Assembly (NCBI GenBank): GCA_017651385.1
Contig: JAGCCY010000288.1
Coordinates: 1-5,803 of the forward strand
Source: Lachnospiraceae bacterium
GTDB taxonomy: Bacteria > Bacillota > Clostridia > Lachnospirales > Lachnospiraceae
Reading direction: 5' to 3'
Length of the DNA stretch: 5,803 nucleotides
Part shown: positions 1 through 5,803 of the stretch, piece by piece
Layout of the letters: every line of letters starts with the position of its first letter
How positions within the stretch are numbered: the stretch's first letter is position 1
Made by a program: the position numbers and the translations under genes
The notes under the pieces: generated by a model
The model's database searches: none
What the model was told of the DNA's origin: nothing
What the model saw: only the letters and a program-made list of their open reading frames with translations

Positions 1-942
1 GGTGATGACGTTGAGATCATCGTCGTGGATGACGGGTCTCAAAAGGACAATACGGCCGAGATCGCAGACAGGCTCGAAAGCGAGCATCCCGGTATCGTAA
101 AGGCCGTTCATCAGGAGAACGGCGGTCATGGGGAAGCAGTAAATACGGGGCTTAAAAATGCGACGGGTCTTTACTTTAAAGTCGTCGATTCGGATGATAA
201 AGTCGATCCCGATGCATATAAAAAGATACTAGAGGTTCTTAAAAAGTTTATCGATGAGCCCCTTGATATGCTCATATCAAATTATGTGTACGATAAAGAG
301 GGAGCGGCGCATAAGCATGTAATGCAGTACAGAAGCGTTCTTCCAAAAGATAAGGTCTTTTCGTGGGATACGGCGGGCCACTTTAAAAAGGGCCAGTACA
401 TCCTTATGCACAGCGTGATCTACAGGACAGAGATGCTTAAGGAAAGCGGGCTTAAGCTCCCGGCTCACACCTTCTATGTGGACAATATTTATGTATTTAA
501 TCCGATGCCTGCCGTAAAGCGCATGTATTATCTCGATGTTGATTTTTATCTTTACTATATCGGGCGCGACGACCAGTCCGTCAATGAGAAAGTCATGATA
601 GGCAGGATCGATCAGCAGATGAGAGTCAACAATCTGATGTTTGATTACTTCTCGTCTAAAAAAGATGAGCTTAAGAAACATAAGGCATTATATTCATATA
701 TGTACAATTATCTTGAGATCATAACTACCATTACTTCGGTCTTACTGATATTACGGGGAGATAAGGAAGCTCTTAAGATCAAAAAGGATTTCTGGGATGA
801 TCTTAAGGACCGTGATGAAGCACTTTACTCAAAGCTTCGCCACGGCTTTTTGGGTGTTGCGATGAACCTTCCGGGTTCATTCGGAAGAGGTATTTCCAAA
901 TTCGGTTATAGGGTTTGTCAGAAGATATTCAAATTCAATTAA
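1..942 (+). CDS. Family-2 (GT-A fold) glycosyltransferase, 5' end cut by window
   Basis: The frame is open from base 1, so the gene begins upstream; the GTG at 25 falls inside the conserved strand EIIVVDDGS and is not a start. In the 313 visible residues I see the nucleotide-sugar binding DDGS (about 10-13), the ENGGHGEAVNTGL segment (about 39-51), the metal-binding DSDD (63-66, a DxD motif), and later FYVDNIYVF (about 158-166) and YIGRDDQSVNEKV (about 186-198), where GT2 enzymes of this type carry acceptor-side and catalytic residues. Family knowledge: such enzymes move a sugar from a nucleotide donor to a polysaccharide, lipid or wall acceptor at the cytoplasmic face. The acceptor cannot be read from sequence. 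There is no clear membrane helix; LEIITTITSVLLIL (about 238-251) is hydrophobic but short. Only some 10-20 residues are probably missing. The gene ends with TAA, 26 bases before the likely beta-mannosidase start. Confidence 0.9.
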   Translation, partial: GDDVEIIVVDDGSQKDNTAEIADRLESEHPGIVKAVHQENGGHGEAVNTGLKNATGLYFKVVDSDDKVDPDAYKKILEVLKKFIDEPLDMLISNYVYDKEGAAHKHVMQYRSVLPKDKVFSWDTAGHFKKGQYILMHSVIYRTEMLKESGLKLPAHTFYVDNIYVFNPMPAVKRMYYLDVDFYLYYIGRDDQSVNEKVMIGRIDQQMRVNNLMFDYFSSKKDELKKHKALYSYMYNYLEIITTITSVLLILRGDKEALKIKKDFWDDLKDRDEALYSKLRHGFLGVAMNLPGSFGRGISKFGYRVCQKIFKFN

Positions 943-954
943 GCGTATATCTTT

Positions 955-962
955 AAGGAGGT
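955..962 (+). promoter_or_regulatory. Strong ribosome binding site deciding the beta-mannosidase start
   Basis: AAGGAGGT is a near-perfect Shine-Dalgarno sequence. It directly touches the ATG at 963, which is too close for normal initiation. It lies 7 bases (from the last G of GGAGG) before the second in-frame ATG at 969, which is ideal. The start is therefore placed at 969 (protein begins MHVIDLNGNW), not 963. Confidence 0.85.
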
Positions 963-968
963 ATGGCA

Positions 969-2063
969 ATGCATGTGATCGATCTTAACGGAAACTGGCG
1001 GTTTAAGGAATGTGGAAGCGAAGTATCGTATCCCGTTACCGTTCCGGGTTCCGTTCTTTCGGGTCTTATCGAAAACGATCTTATTCCCGATCCTTTTTAC
1101 GGTACAAACGAATATAAGACAAAAGAACTCTTGCGCAAGAATTACGAATTCTCGCGTTCTTTTACCGTACCCGAAACCGAAGATAACCTTGAACTTGTAA
1201 TGGAAGGCGTGGACACTGTTTCCACGGTATATGTAAACGATGCGCCGGTCATTACCACCGAGAATATGCACCGTACATACAAGGTCAGTCTTAACGGCTT
1301 TATCAATCCCGGAGAGAATGAGATAAGGTTCATATTCATTTCTCCGATCACATATATCGAAAGCCGTGTGCCGACACCGGGTAAGGAGATCACGGTCGTA
1401 CCCGTAAGCGGTATGGCGGGAAATCAGTATATAAGGAAAGCCCACTCGATGTTCGGATGGGATTGGGGCCCGCAGCTTCCCGATATGGGGATATGGAGAA
1501 ATATATATATAAGGCAGTTTAAAGGTGTATGGCTTGAGGGTATCAAAGTCGGGCAGAAGCTCGATCTTAAAAAGAACCGTGCAAGGCTTGATATCACGCC
1601 TGTTTTATCGGATTTTGACGGTAAGGACATTTCGTATAAGGACAGCGGTTGTAAAGTTGTGTTAACCGTGAAGGATCCCGACGGAAATGTGATATGTGAA
1701 AACGCGGATGTTAAAAAGCCCGTAAAGATAGACGATATGAAGCTTTGGTGGGTAAGAGGCCTTGGTGATCAGCCGCTTTATGAAGTGTCCGCAACGCTTG
1801 TAAAACCCGGCGATGACACATTTGAAGGCAATACCGTGACCGAGAAGATAGGATTAAGGACGTTTACCGTATCAAGAAGCAAGGATGAATGGGGTGAAGA
1901 GTTTGCTTTTACGATAAACGGGGTCGGGTTCTTTTCCATGGGTGCGGATTATATTCCCGAAGACTGTATCTATTCGCGCATCACAAAGGATGTGCAGAAC
2001 AGGCTTTTATCCGCTTTTGAGGATGCTAACTATAATACGATAAGGATATGGGGAGGAGGTTAA
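969..2063 (+). CDS. Beta-mannosidase N-terminal fragment as translated to the stop
   Basis: If the TAA is real and obeyed, the ribosome makes this 364-residue product. It holds the N-terminal sugar-binding jelly roll, the Ig-like domain and only the first part of the TIM barrel (FSMGADYIPEDCIYSRI, then NTIRIWGGG at its end). It lacks both catalytic glutamates, so it should have no glycosidase activity and would probably misfold, ending in the middle of the barrel. It has the strong ribosome binding site described above, so it should be well expressed. It is not an independent gene; its last residues run straight into the conserved sequence after the stop. Confidence 0.7.
   Translation: MHVIDLNGNWRFKECGSEVSYPVTVPGSVLSGLIENDLIPDPFYGTNEYKTKELLRKNYEFSRSFTVPETEDNLELVMEGVDTVSTVYVNDAPVITTENMHRTYKVSLNGFINPGENEIRFIFISPITYIESRVPTPGKEITVVPVSGMAGNQYIRKAHSMFGWDWGPQLPDMGIWRNIYIRQFKGVWLEGIKVGQKLDLKKNRARLDITPVLSDFDGKDISYKDSGCKVVLTVKDPDGNVICENADVKKPVKIDDMKLWWVRGLGDQPLYEVSATLVKPGDDTFEGNTVTEKIGLRTFTVSRSKDEWGEEFAFTINGVGFFSMGADYIPEDCIYSRITKDVQNRLLSAFEDANYNTIRIWGGG
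2061..2063 (+). other. In-frame ochre (TAA) codon within the beta-mannosidase
   Basis: The TAA sits between GGA-GGA-GGT (Gly-Gly-Gly) and TAT-CCT-TCC (Tyr-Pro-Ser), where homologues read WGGG-x-Y with a single variable residue, often Tyr or Ile as I recall. One base change (TAT or TAC to TAA, or CAA to TAA) explains it. TAA excludes the usual TGA (selenocysteine) and TAG (pyrrolysine) recoding. Two intact ends in the window (942 and 3440) also use TAA, which argues against a code change. Confidence 0.9.
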
Positions 2064-3440
2064 TATCCTTCCGATGATTTTTATGCTCTCTGTGACGAGA
2101 AAGGCTTCATAGTCTGGCAGGATTTTATGTTTGCCTGCAATATTTACGATCTTACCGATGACTTTAAGGAAAATATAACAGCCGAGATAAGAGATAATGT
2201 AAAAAGACTCAGAAATCACGCGTCACTGGGCCTTTGGTGCGGCAACAACGAGATCGAGACGGCTTTTGTAAACTGGGGAAGCTTTGTATCGCACAGCAAG
2301 GCGCTTAAGCAGGATTATCTTACGATATTTGAAAAGATCATACCTTCTATAGTTGAAGCCGAAGACTCCCAAAGATTTTACTGGCCGAGTTCGCCTTCGA
2401 GTTTCGGAGGGTTCAAAGATCCCGATAATGACAATTTCGGCGACAGACACTACTGGGACGTTTGGCACGGCATGAAGCCTTTTACGGACTATGAGAATCA
2501 TTTCTTCAGATTCTGTTCGGAGTTTGGCTTCCAGTCATTTCCGGAGATCGCTTCGGTAAGGAAATTTGCATCCGAAGGTGATATGAACATTTTCTCCGAG
2601 GTAATGGAATCCCATCAGAAAAACGGAAGTGCGAATGCAAAGATCCTTCAGTATATTTCGGAGAACTTTCTTTATCCTAAAAATTTTGAAAGCCTTATAT
2701 ATGTAAGCCAGCTTTTACAGGGCATGGCGATAGAGTACGGCGTCGATCATCTAAGGAGAAACCGCGGCCGCTGTATGGGAGCGTTATACTGGCAGGCCAA
2801 CGATAACTGGCCGGTTGCAAGCTGGGCAAGTATTGATTACTACGGCCGTTATAAGGCGCTTCACTATATGGCAAAGCATTTCTTTAAACAGGTTTCCGGA
2901 AGTGTAAAGCGTGACGGTTATATTTTTACGCCTTATGTTTCGAATGAAAGCCTTAATGCGGATGATGCCGTTGTGCGCATATATGTAAAGGATACGTCAA
3001 ACAATATCCTTAAGTCGGCAGAGATATCTCTTCACACGGATCCGATGTCGGTATCCTCGGGGGACTCGTTTGATATTTCCGAAATTGTCGCGGGCAAAGA
3101 GCGAAACGCCTATGTCGAGACGGTATTTACCCACGCAGACGGAAGTGTTTCTACAAGAGTTGAACCGGTTACTTTATATAAGTACATGAAACTTGAAAAG
3201 CCCGATGTGGTATTGTCTGGCACAGAGATCACCGGTGACACCGTAACGGTAACTCTTTCTTCAAACGCGTTCTGTCCTTTTACCGCGCTTATGTGCGATG
3301 AGGCTAATATTGTCTGGGAAGACAATTATTTCTTCTTAACGGACGGGGATGTTAAGACCGTAAGAGGAAAGATCATCGAAAAAAATACAGATACCCCGGA
3401 TATCCGTGTTATGACGCTTTACGATTCTTATGAAAGTTAA
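2064..3440 (+). pseudogene. Beta-mannosidase C-terminal part (catalytic half) after the stop
   Basis: This stretch stays in the same frame as the N-terminal part for 458 codons, beginning YPSDDFYALCDEKGFIVWQD. It carries the acid/base Glu (2250-2252, WCGNNE), the nucleophile Glu (2520-2522, FCSEFGFQSFPE), the TIM-barrel end (CMGALYWQANDNWPVASW) and the C-terminal beta domains. The first in-frame ATG after the stop is at 2127 (MFACNIYDL). It has only AGGA at 2119-2122 with a 4-base gap, a poor initiation site, and a start there would cut off the barrel strand VWQDF. It is best read as the second half of one gene, not as a separate gene. It ends at TAA 3438-3440. Confidence 0.85.
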
Positions 3441-3444
3441 GAGG
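3439..3444 (+). promoter_or_regulatory. Ribosome binding site for the alpha-galactosidase
   Basis: AAGAGG overlaps the beta-mannosidase stop codon and lies 6 bases before ATG 3451, a good spacing. This favours 3451 over the upstream in-frame ATG at 3430, which would overlap the previous gene by 11 bases and has no comparable purine-rich site. GH36 proteins of this group also typically start with a short MISF/MAI-like strand, as 3451 gives. The arrangement suggests translational coupling to the gene before. Confidence 0.65.
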
Positions 3445-3450
3445 CAGACC

Positions 3451-5628
3451 ATGATCTCATTTAATTCAGAAAAACTCATATTTAAACTCGATACTCCGAA
3501 CACAAGCTATGTCTTCGGAGTCGAAGATAAGGATAAATATCTTATTCATTACTACTACGGCAAAAGAATAAGCGGGGATGATGTACGTTTTCTGGCCGTA
3601 CCCGATGAAAGGGCTCTTCCGTCGCTCAACAAAAGAGACAAGCTTTCGTTTCTTGACTGCGCACCGTACGAATATCCCACAAAGGGAGTGGGAGATTTCA
3701 GGACTCCGGCGCTGTCGGTCAAAAATGAAAAAGGGAACGAGGCAGCAGAGCTTTTCTACGATTCTCATAAGATAATAAAAGGTAAGACCGTGAAAGGAAA
3801 GCTTCCCGGAACCTTCGGAGAGACCGCCGACGTTCTGGAAGTTGTGCTTAAAGATCCGGTGCTTGATCTTACGGTCATATTAAGATACGGCGTTTTTAAC
3901 GATGTTGACGCAATAACAAGAAGCGTGATCGTTAAAAACGAAAGCGATAAGCCTTTGACTCTTACAAGAGTGCTTTCGTTAAGCCTTGATACCGATGACA
4001 GGGATTACGAGCTCATAACGCTTTACGGTTCCTGGGCAAGAGAGCGTACGATCGACAGAAAGCCTTTAAGACACGGTCATCAGGGGGTGTCGTCGATGCG
4101 CGGAATCACAAGCCACCAGGAGCATCCGTTTATGGCACTTGTCACTCCCGATACAACTCAGAGGACGGGCGATGTATACGGCTTTAACTTTGTGTATTCC
4201 GGTAATTTCGATGCATCCGTTTATCTTAACCAGTTTAACTTTTCAAGAGTTACTTTGGGCATCAATCCCGAAGGGTTTGAATGGAAGCTTGACCCGGGCG
4301 CAGAGTTTGATAGTCAGGAAGCAGTTATGGTATTTTCGGATGAAGGATTAGGCAGGATGACACGTACCTTCCACGACCTTTACAGGAACCATCTTATAAG
4401 GAGCCCTTATAAGAACAGAAAGCGTCCCATACTTATCAATAACTGGGAAGCGACTTATTTTGATTTCAATACCGAGAAGCTTTTATCGATAGCAAAGCAG
4501 GCTTCAAAGTCGGGTATAGAGATGCTTGTCATGGATGACGGATGGTTCGGAAACCGTTTCGACGATAACAGAGCTCTGGGAGACTGGAACGTCAACGAAG
4601 AAAAGCTTCCGGGCGGGCTTAAATATCTTGTTGACGAAGTCAATAAGCTCGGTCTTAAATTCGGTATCTGGATGGAACCCGAAATGGTGAGTCCGGATTC
4701 GGATCTTTACCGCGCACACCCCGACTGGGCCATACAGATAGAAGGAAGAGAAGCGGGACTTGCGCGCAATCAGTATGTACTCGATCTGACCAGGAGCGAG
4801 GTGCTCGAGCACACATGGCGATCCATCAAGGCTGTCATGGACAGTGCCAATATAGAATATGTTAAATGGGATATGAACAGGCCTCTTGCCGACATAGGCA
4901 GTAAGGGTCTTGATAAGGAACACTTGGGAGAGTTCTATCATCGCTATGTGCTGGCGGTTTATGAGCTTCAGAACAGACTGGTGACACAATATCCCGATCT
5001 TTTGCTTGAAAACTGTTCTTCGGGCGGAGCGCGTTTCGATCCTGGAATGTTGTATTTCAGTCCCCAGATTTGGTGCTCGGACGATACGGATGCCGTTGAG
5101 AGACTGTCCATTCAGGAAGGTACCGCCATTGTGTATCCTCTTTCTTCGATGGGAGCGCATGTATCCGATTGTCCCAATCATGTACTCGGAAGGACCGTTC
5201 CTTTTGAGACCCGCGGTCACATAGCACTGGCCGGAACCTTCGGCTATGAGCTTGATATCACAAGGATCCCCGAAGAAGACAAAAACATGATACCCAAGCA
5301 GGTCGAAATGTATCATAAGTACAACGACCTTGTAAGAGAGGGAGATTATTTTAGACTTGCATCGGTAAGGGAAAACGGCATATACGATTCCTGGATGGTC
5401 GTAAAAAAAGACAAAAAAGAATGTCTCGTAACTTTTGTGGGAGTGATGAACAGACCCAATTACAAGCCGTTTAAGATAAGACTTGAAGGTCTTATACCCG
5501 ATAAGCTTTATAAAGATGAGGATACCGGTAAGGAATATTACGGCGATATACTTATGAATGCGGGCATCACGATAAACAGATTCCATGGTGATGCACGGTC
5601 GGCTCTTATCCATTTAAAATGTGAGTAG
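3451..5628 (+). CDS. GH36 alpha-galactosidase, cytoplasmic
   Basis: The 725-residue protein has the full length of the large GH36 alpha-galactosidases (about 730), which release terminal alpha-galactose from raffinose, melibiose, stachyose or galactomanno-oligosaccharides by a retaining mechanism. An N-terminal beta-supersandwich (about 1-325) is followed by the TIM barrel (about 326-640) and a C-terminal beta-sandwich. Visible motifs: NNWEATYFDFN (Trp332), MDDGWFG (Asp362-Asp363), GIWMEPEMVSP, YVKWDMNR with nucleophile Asp474, ENCSSGGARFD (Cys522), and WCSDDTDAVERL with acid/base Asp544. Spacing matches Geobacillus AgaA with a constant offset of 4 as I recall it (W336, D478, D548). There is no signal peptide, so the substrate must be imported. 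It starts 10 bases after the beta-mannosidase and shares its transcript. All key residues are present and the gene looks intact. The alternative start at 3430 would add 7 residues. The exact natural substrate is inferred from the neighbour only. Confidence 0.96.
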   Translation: MISFNSEKLIFKLDTPNTSYVFGVEDKDKYLIHYYYGKRISGDDVRFLAVPDERALPSLNKRDKLSFLDCAPYEYPTKGVGDFRTPALSVKNEKGNEAAELFYDSHKIIKGKTVKGKLPGTFGETADVLEVVLKDPVLDLTVILRYGVFNDVDAITRSVIVKNESDKPLTLTRVLSLSLDTDDRDYELITLYGSWARERTIDRKPLRHGHQGVSSMRGITSHQEHPFMALVTPDTTQRTGDVYGFNFVYSGNFDASVYLNQFNFSRVTLGINPEGFEWKLDPGAEFDSQEAVMVFSDEGLGRMTRTFHDLYRNHLIRSPYKNRKRPILINNWEATYFDFNTEKLLSIAKQASKSGIEMLVMDDGWFGNRFDDNRALGDWNVNEEKLPGGLKYLVDEVNKLGLKFGIWMEPEMVSPDSDLYRAHPDWAIQIEGREAGLARNQYVLDLTRSEVLEHTWRSIKAVMDSANIEYVKWDMNRPLADIGSKGLDKEHLGEFYHRYVLAVYELQNRLVTQYPDLLLENCSSGGARFDPGMLYFSPQIWCSDDTDAVERLSIQEGTAIVYPLSSMGAHVSDCPNHVLGRTVPFETRGHIALAGTFGYELDITRIPEEDKNMIPKQVEMYHKYNDLVREGDYFRLASVRENGIYDSWMVVKKDKKECLVTFVGVMNRPNYKPFKIRLEGLIPDKLYKDEDTGKEYYGDILMNAGITINRFHGDARSALIHLKCE

Positions 5629-5642
5629 AAGCGGAAAATGGG

Positions 5643-5678
5643 ATTTTGTAACTTAACAAAATACTTAATGATTGTTAA
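5643..5678 (+). repeat. Two overlapping inverted repeats of an AACAAAAT/TTAACAA motif
   Basis: ATTTTGT (5643-5649) and ACAAAAT (5656-5662) form a perfect 7-base inverted repeat around AACTTA. The right arm overlaps TTAACAA (5653-5659), which is the reverse complement of TTGTTAA (5672-5678), 12 bases away. This starts 15 bases after the alpha-galactosidase stop. It could be an operator, an AT-rich RNA stem, or chance in AT-rich DNA. No protein is known to me for it. Confidence 0.45.
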
Positions 5679-5732
5679 TTTATAAAACACTTGCCGGGGT
5701 TTTTTGTGGCATTTGTACAAACTTAACAAAAT
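5650..5732 (+). repeat. Direct repeat AACTTAACAAAAT, two copies 70 bases apart
   Basis: The identical 13-mer occurs at 5650-5662 and 5720-5732, exactly 70 bases between starts. TTTGTA precedes both: directly in the first copy (its final A is also the first base of the 13-mer), and with CAA inserted in the second. The second copy follows a 10-base palindrome TTTGTACAAA (5712-5721). Equal spacing near seven helical turns could suit a regulator binding both sites, but this is inference. Confidence 0.5.
5684..5705 (+). terminator. Weak terminator-like hairpin with T tract
   Basis: AAAAC (5684-5688) can pair with GTTTT (5699-5703), with one A-G mismatch, a further C-G and U-G pair, and a TGCC loop; the T run ends at 5705. 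The stem is short and AU-rich, so it is a poor stand-alone terminator. It may act with the stronger one downstream, or on the reverse strand. Confidence 0.3.
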
Positions 5733-5735
5733 CAC

Positions 5736-5764
5736 TTGAAAAGGACGTCATTGTATAGTATGTT
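5736..5764 (+). promoter_or_regulatory. Possible sigma-70/sigma-A-type promoter reading out of the window
   Basis: TTGAAA (5736-5741, five of six to consensus) and TATGTT (5759-5764, four of six) are separated by 17 bases. It would start transcription near 5771 toward a gene beyond the window end. It overlaps the terminator candidate, and in such AT-rich DNA a match of this quality can arise by chance. Confidence 0.25.
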
Positions 5765-5790
5765 TACAGCGCAAGGGACGTTCTTTTTTT
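5739..5790 (+). terminator. Candidate intrinsic terminator after the glycosidase operon
   Basis: AAAAGGACGTC (5739-5749) pairs with GACGTTCTTTT (5777-5787) over 11 positions with a single G-U wobble, and the 3' arm runs into seven Ts (5784-5790). The loop is long at 27 bases, but TGTA (5752-5755) and TACA (5765-5768) can make a small inner stem. The A-rich left side and T-rich right side would also allow termination from the opposite strand. It lies 110 bases past the alpha-galactosidase stop, a plausible end for the transcript. Confidence 0.5.
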
Positions 5791-5803
5791 GTGCGCGTCC
5801 GGA

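Larger units (their letters stand above)
969..3440 (+). pseudogene. GH2 beta-mannosidase, interrupted by one in-frame TAA
   Basis: Read through the stop, this is one 823-residue protein, a normal length for GH2 beta-mannosidases, which release mannose from the non-reducing end of beta-1,4-mannosides. Domains in order: N-terminal jelly roll (about 1-175, with LNGNWRF, VPGSVLSGLIENDLIPDPFYG, GWDWGPQLPDMG), Ig-like domain ending near LWWVRGLGDQPLY (about 259-271), TIM barrel (about 315-640), then C-terminal beta domains. The acid/base is Glu428 in WCGNNE and the nucleophile Glu518 in SEFGFQS; YWQANDNWPVASW lies at 607-619. There is no signal peptide, so it is cytoplasmic. Codon 365 (2061-2063) is TAA, while both flanks stay in the same frame without any indel. 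The gene is followed 10 bases later by an alpha-galactosidase, suggesting galactomannan oligosaccharide use. Whether it is a true pseudogene, a strain-level nonsense allele or a sequence error cannot be settled here. The family call is firm. Confidence 0.9.

Noticed and set aside
25..942. GTG at 25 as the true start of the glycosyltransferase
   Set aside because: The codons before it (1-24, GDDVEIIV) are the first core strand of the GT-A fold, so the gene continues upstream of the window.
963..968. ATG 963 as the beta-mannosidase start
   Set aside because: The AAGGAGGT site touches it with no spacer; ATG 969 has the right spacing.
939..1445. 168-codon antisense ORF over the beta-mannosidase start
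   Set aside because: It is a shadow of the conserved N-terminal domain, with no recognisable motif and no upstream initiation signal.
1500..1511. (AT)n dinucleotide run as a phase-variation tract
   Set aside because: Only about five units, encoding an ordinary Ile-Tyr-Ile strand in frame; too short to be a persuasive slippage switch.
2061..2063. Genetic code change with TAA read as an amino acid throughout
   Set aside because: The glycosyltransferase and the beta-mannosidase itself end at TAA at the expected C-terminal lengths, and only one internal TAA is seen in the window.
2127..3440. A separate gene starting at ATG 2127
   Set aside because: It is in the same frame as the upstream part, the conserved sequence continues without a break from 2064, and the ribosome site at 2119-2122 is weak and too close.
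4504..5613. 369-codon antisense ORF inside the alpha-galactosidase
   Set aside because: It lies wholly opposite a strongly conserved gene, has no ribosome site or family resemblance, and reads as an odd Ile/His/Tyr-rich protein. Its length follows from the low use of TTA, CTA and TCA in the matching phase.
5639..5686. Small ORF MGFCNLTKYLMIVNL after the alpha-galactosidase
   Set aside because: Fifteen codons in an AT-rich spacer, with no good ribosome site and overlapping the inverted repeats.

Overview
The window looks like a piece of a Lachnospiraceae-type (Firmicutes/Clostridia) chromosome or metagenomic contig. The grounds are mid-range GC, heavy use of CTT, ATA, AGA and AGG codons, strong AAGGAGG-type ribosome binding sites, and proteins whose motifs resemble Clostridia versions of their families. 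This assignment comes from style and remembered motifs, not from a search. Every gene I can support lies on the + strand, with no tRNA, rRNA, CRISPR array, insertion sequence or phage gene.

Layout: (1) 1-942, the 3' part of a family-2 glycosyltransferase whose N-terminus lies outside the window. (2) 969-3440, a GH2 beta-mannosidase, clearly one gene in one frame but interrupted by a single TAA codon at 2061-2063, inside the conserved TIM-barrel stretch WGGG-x-YPSDDFY. (3) 3451-5628, an intact GH36 alpha-galactosidase. (4) 5629-5803, an AT-rich non-coding tail with inverted and direct copies of a TTAACAA-type motif, a good intrinsic terminator candidate, and possible promoter elements for whatever lies beyond.

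The glycosidases have no signal peptides and sit 10 bases apart, so they form a cytoplasmic hydrolase pair. Alpha-galactosidase would remove alpha-1,6-galactose side groups and beta-mannosidase would trim the beta-1,4-mannose backbone, which suggests use of imported galactomanno-oligosaccharides (inference). The 26-base gap after the glycosyltransferase holds no visible terminator, so all three could be co-transcribed, although the glycosyltransferase is biosynthetic and probably unrelated to the catabolic pair.

The main point of interest is the lone ochre codon in the beta-mannosidase. The reading frame stays open and fully conserved on both sides, including both catalytic glutamates downstream of the stop. 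This points to a very recent nonsense mutation, a base-call or assembly error, or (least likely) readthrough. I did not find a convincing novel biological system here.
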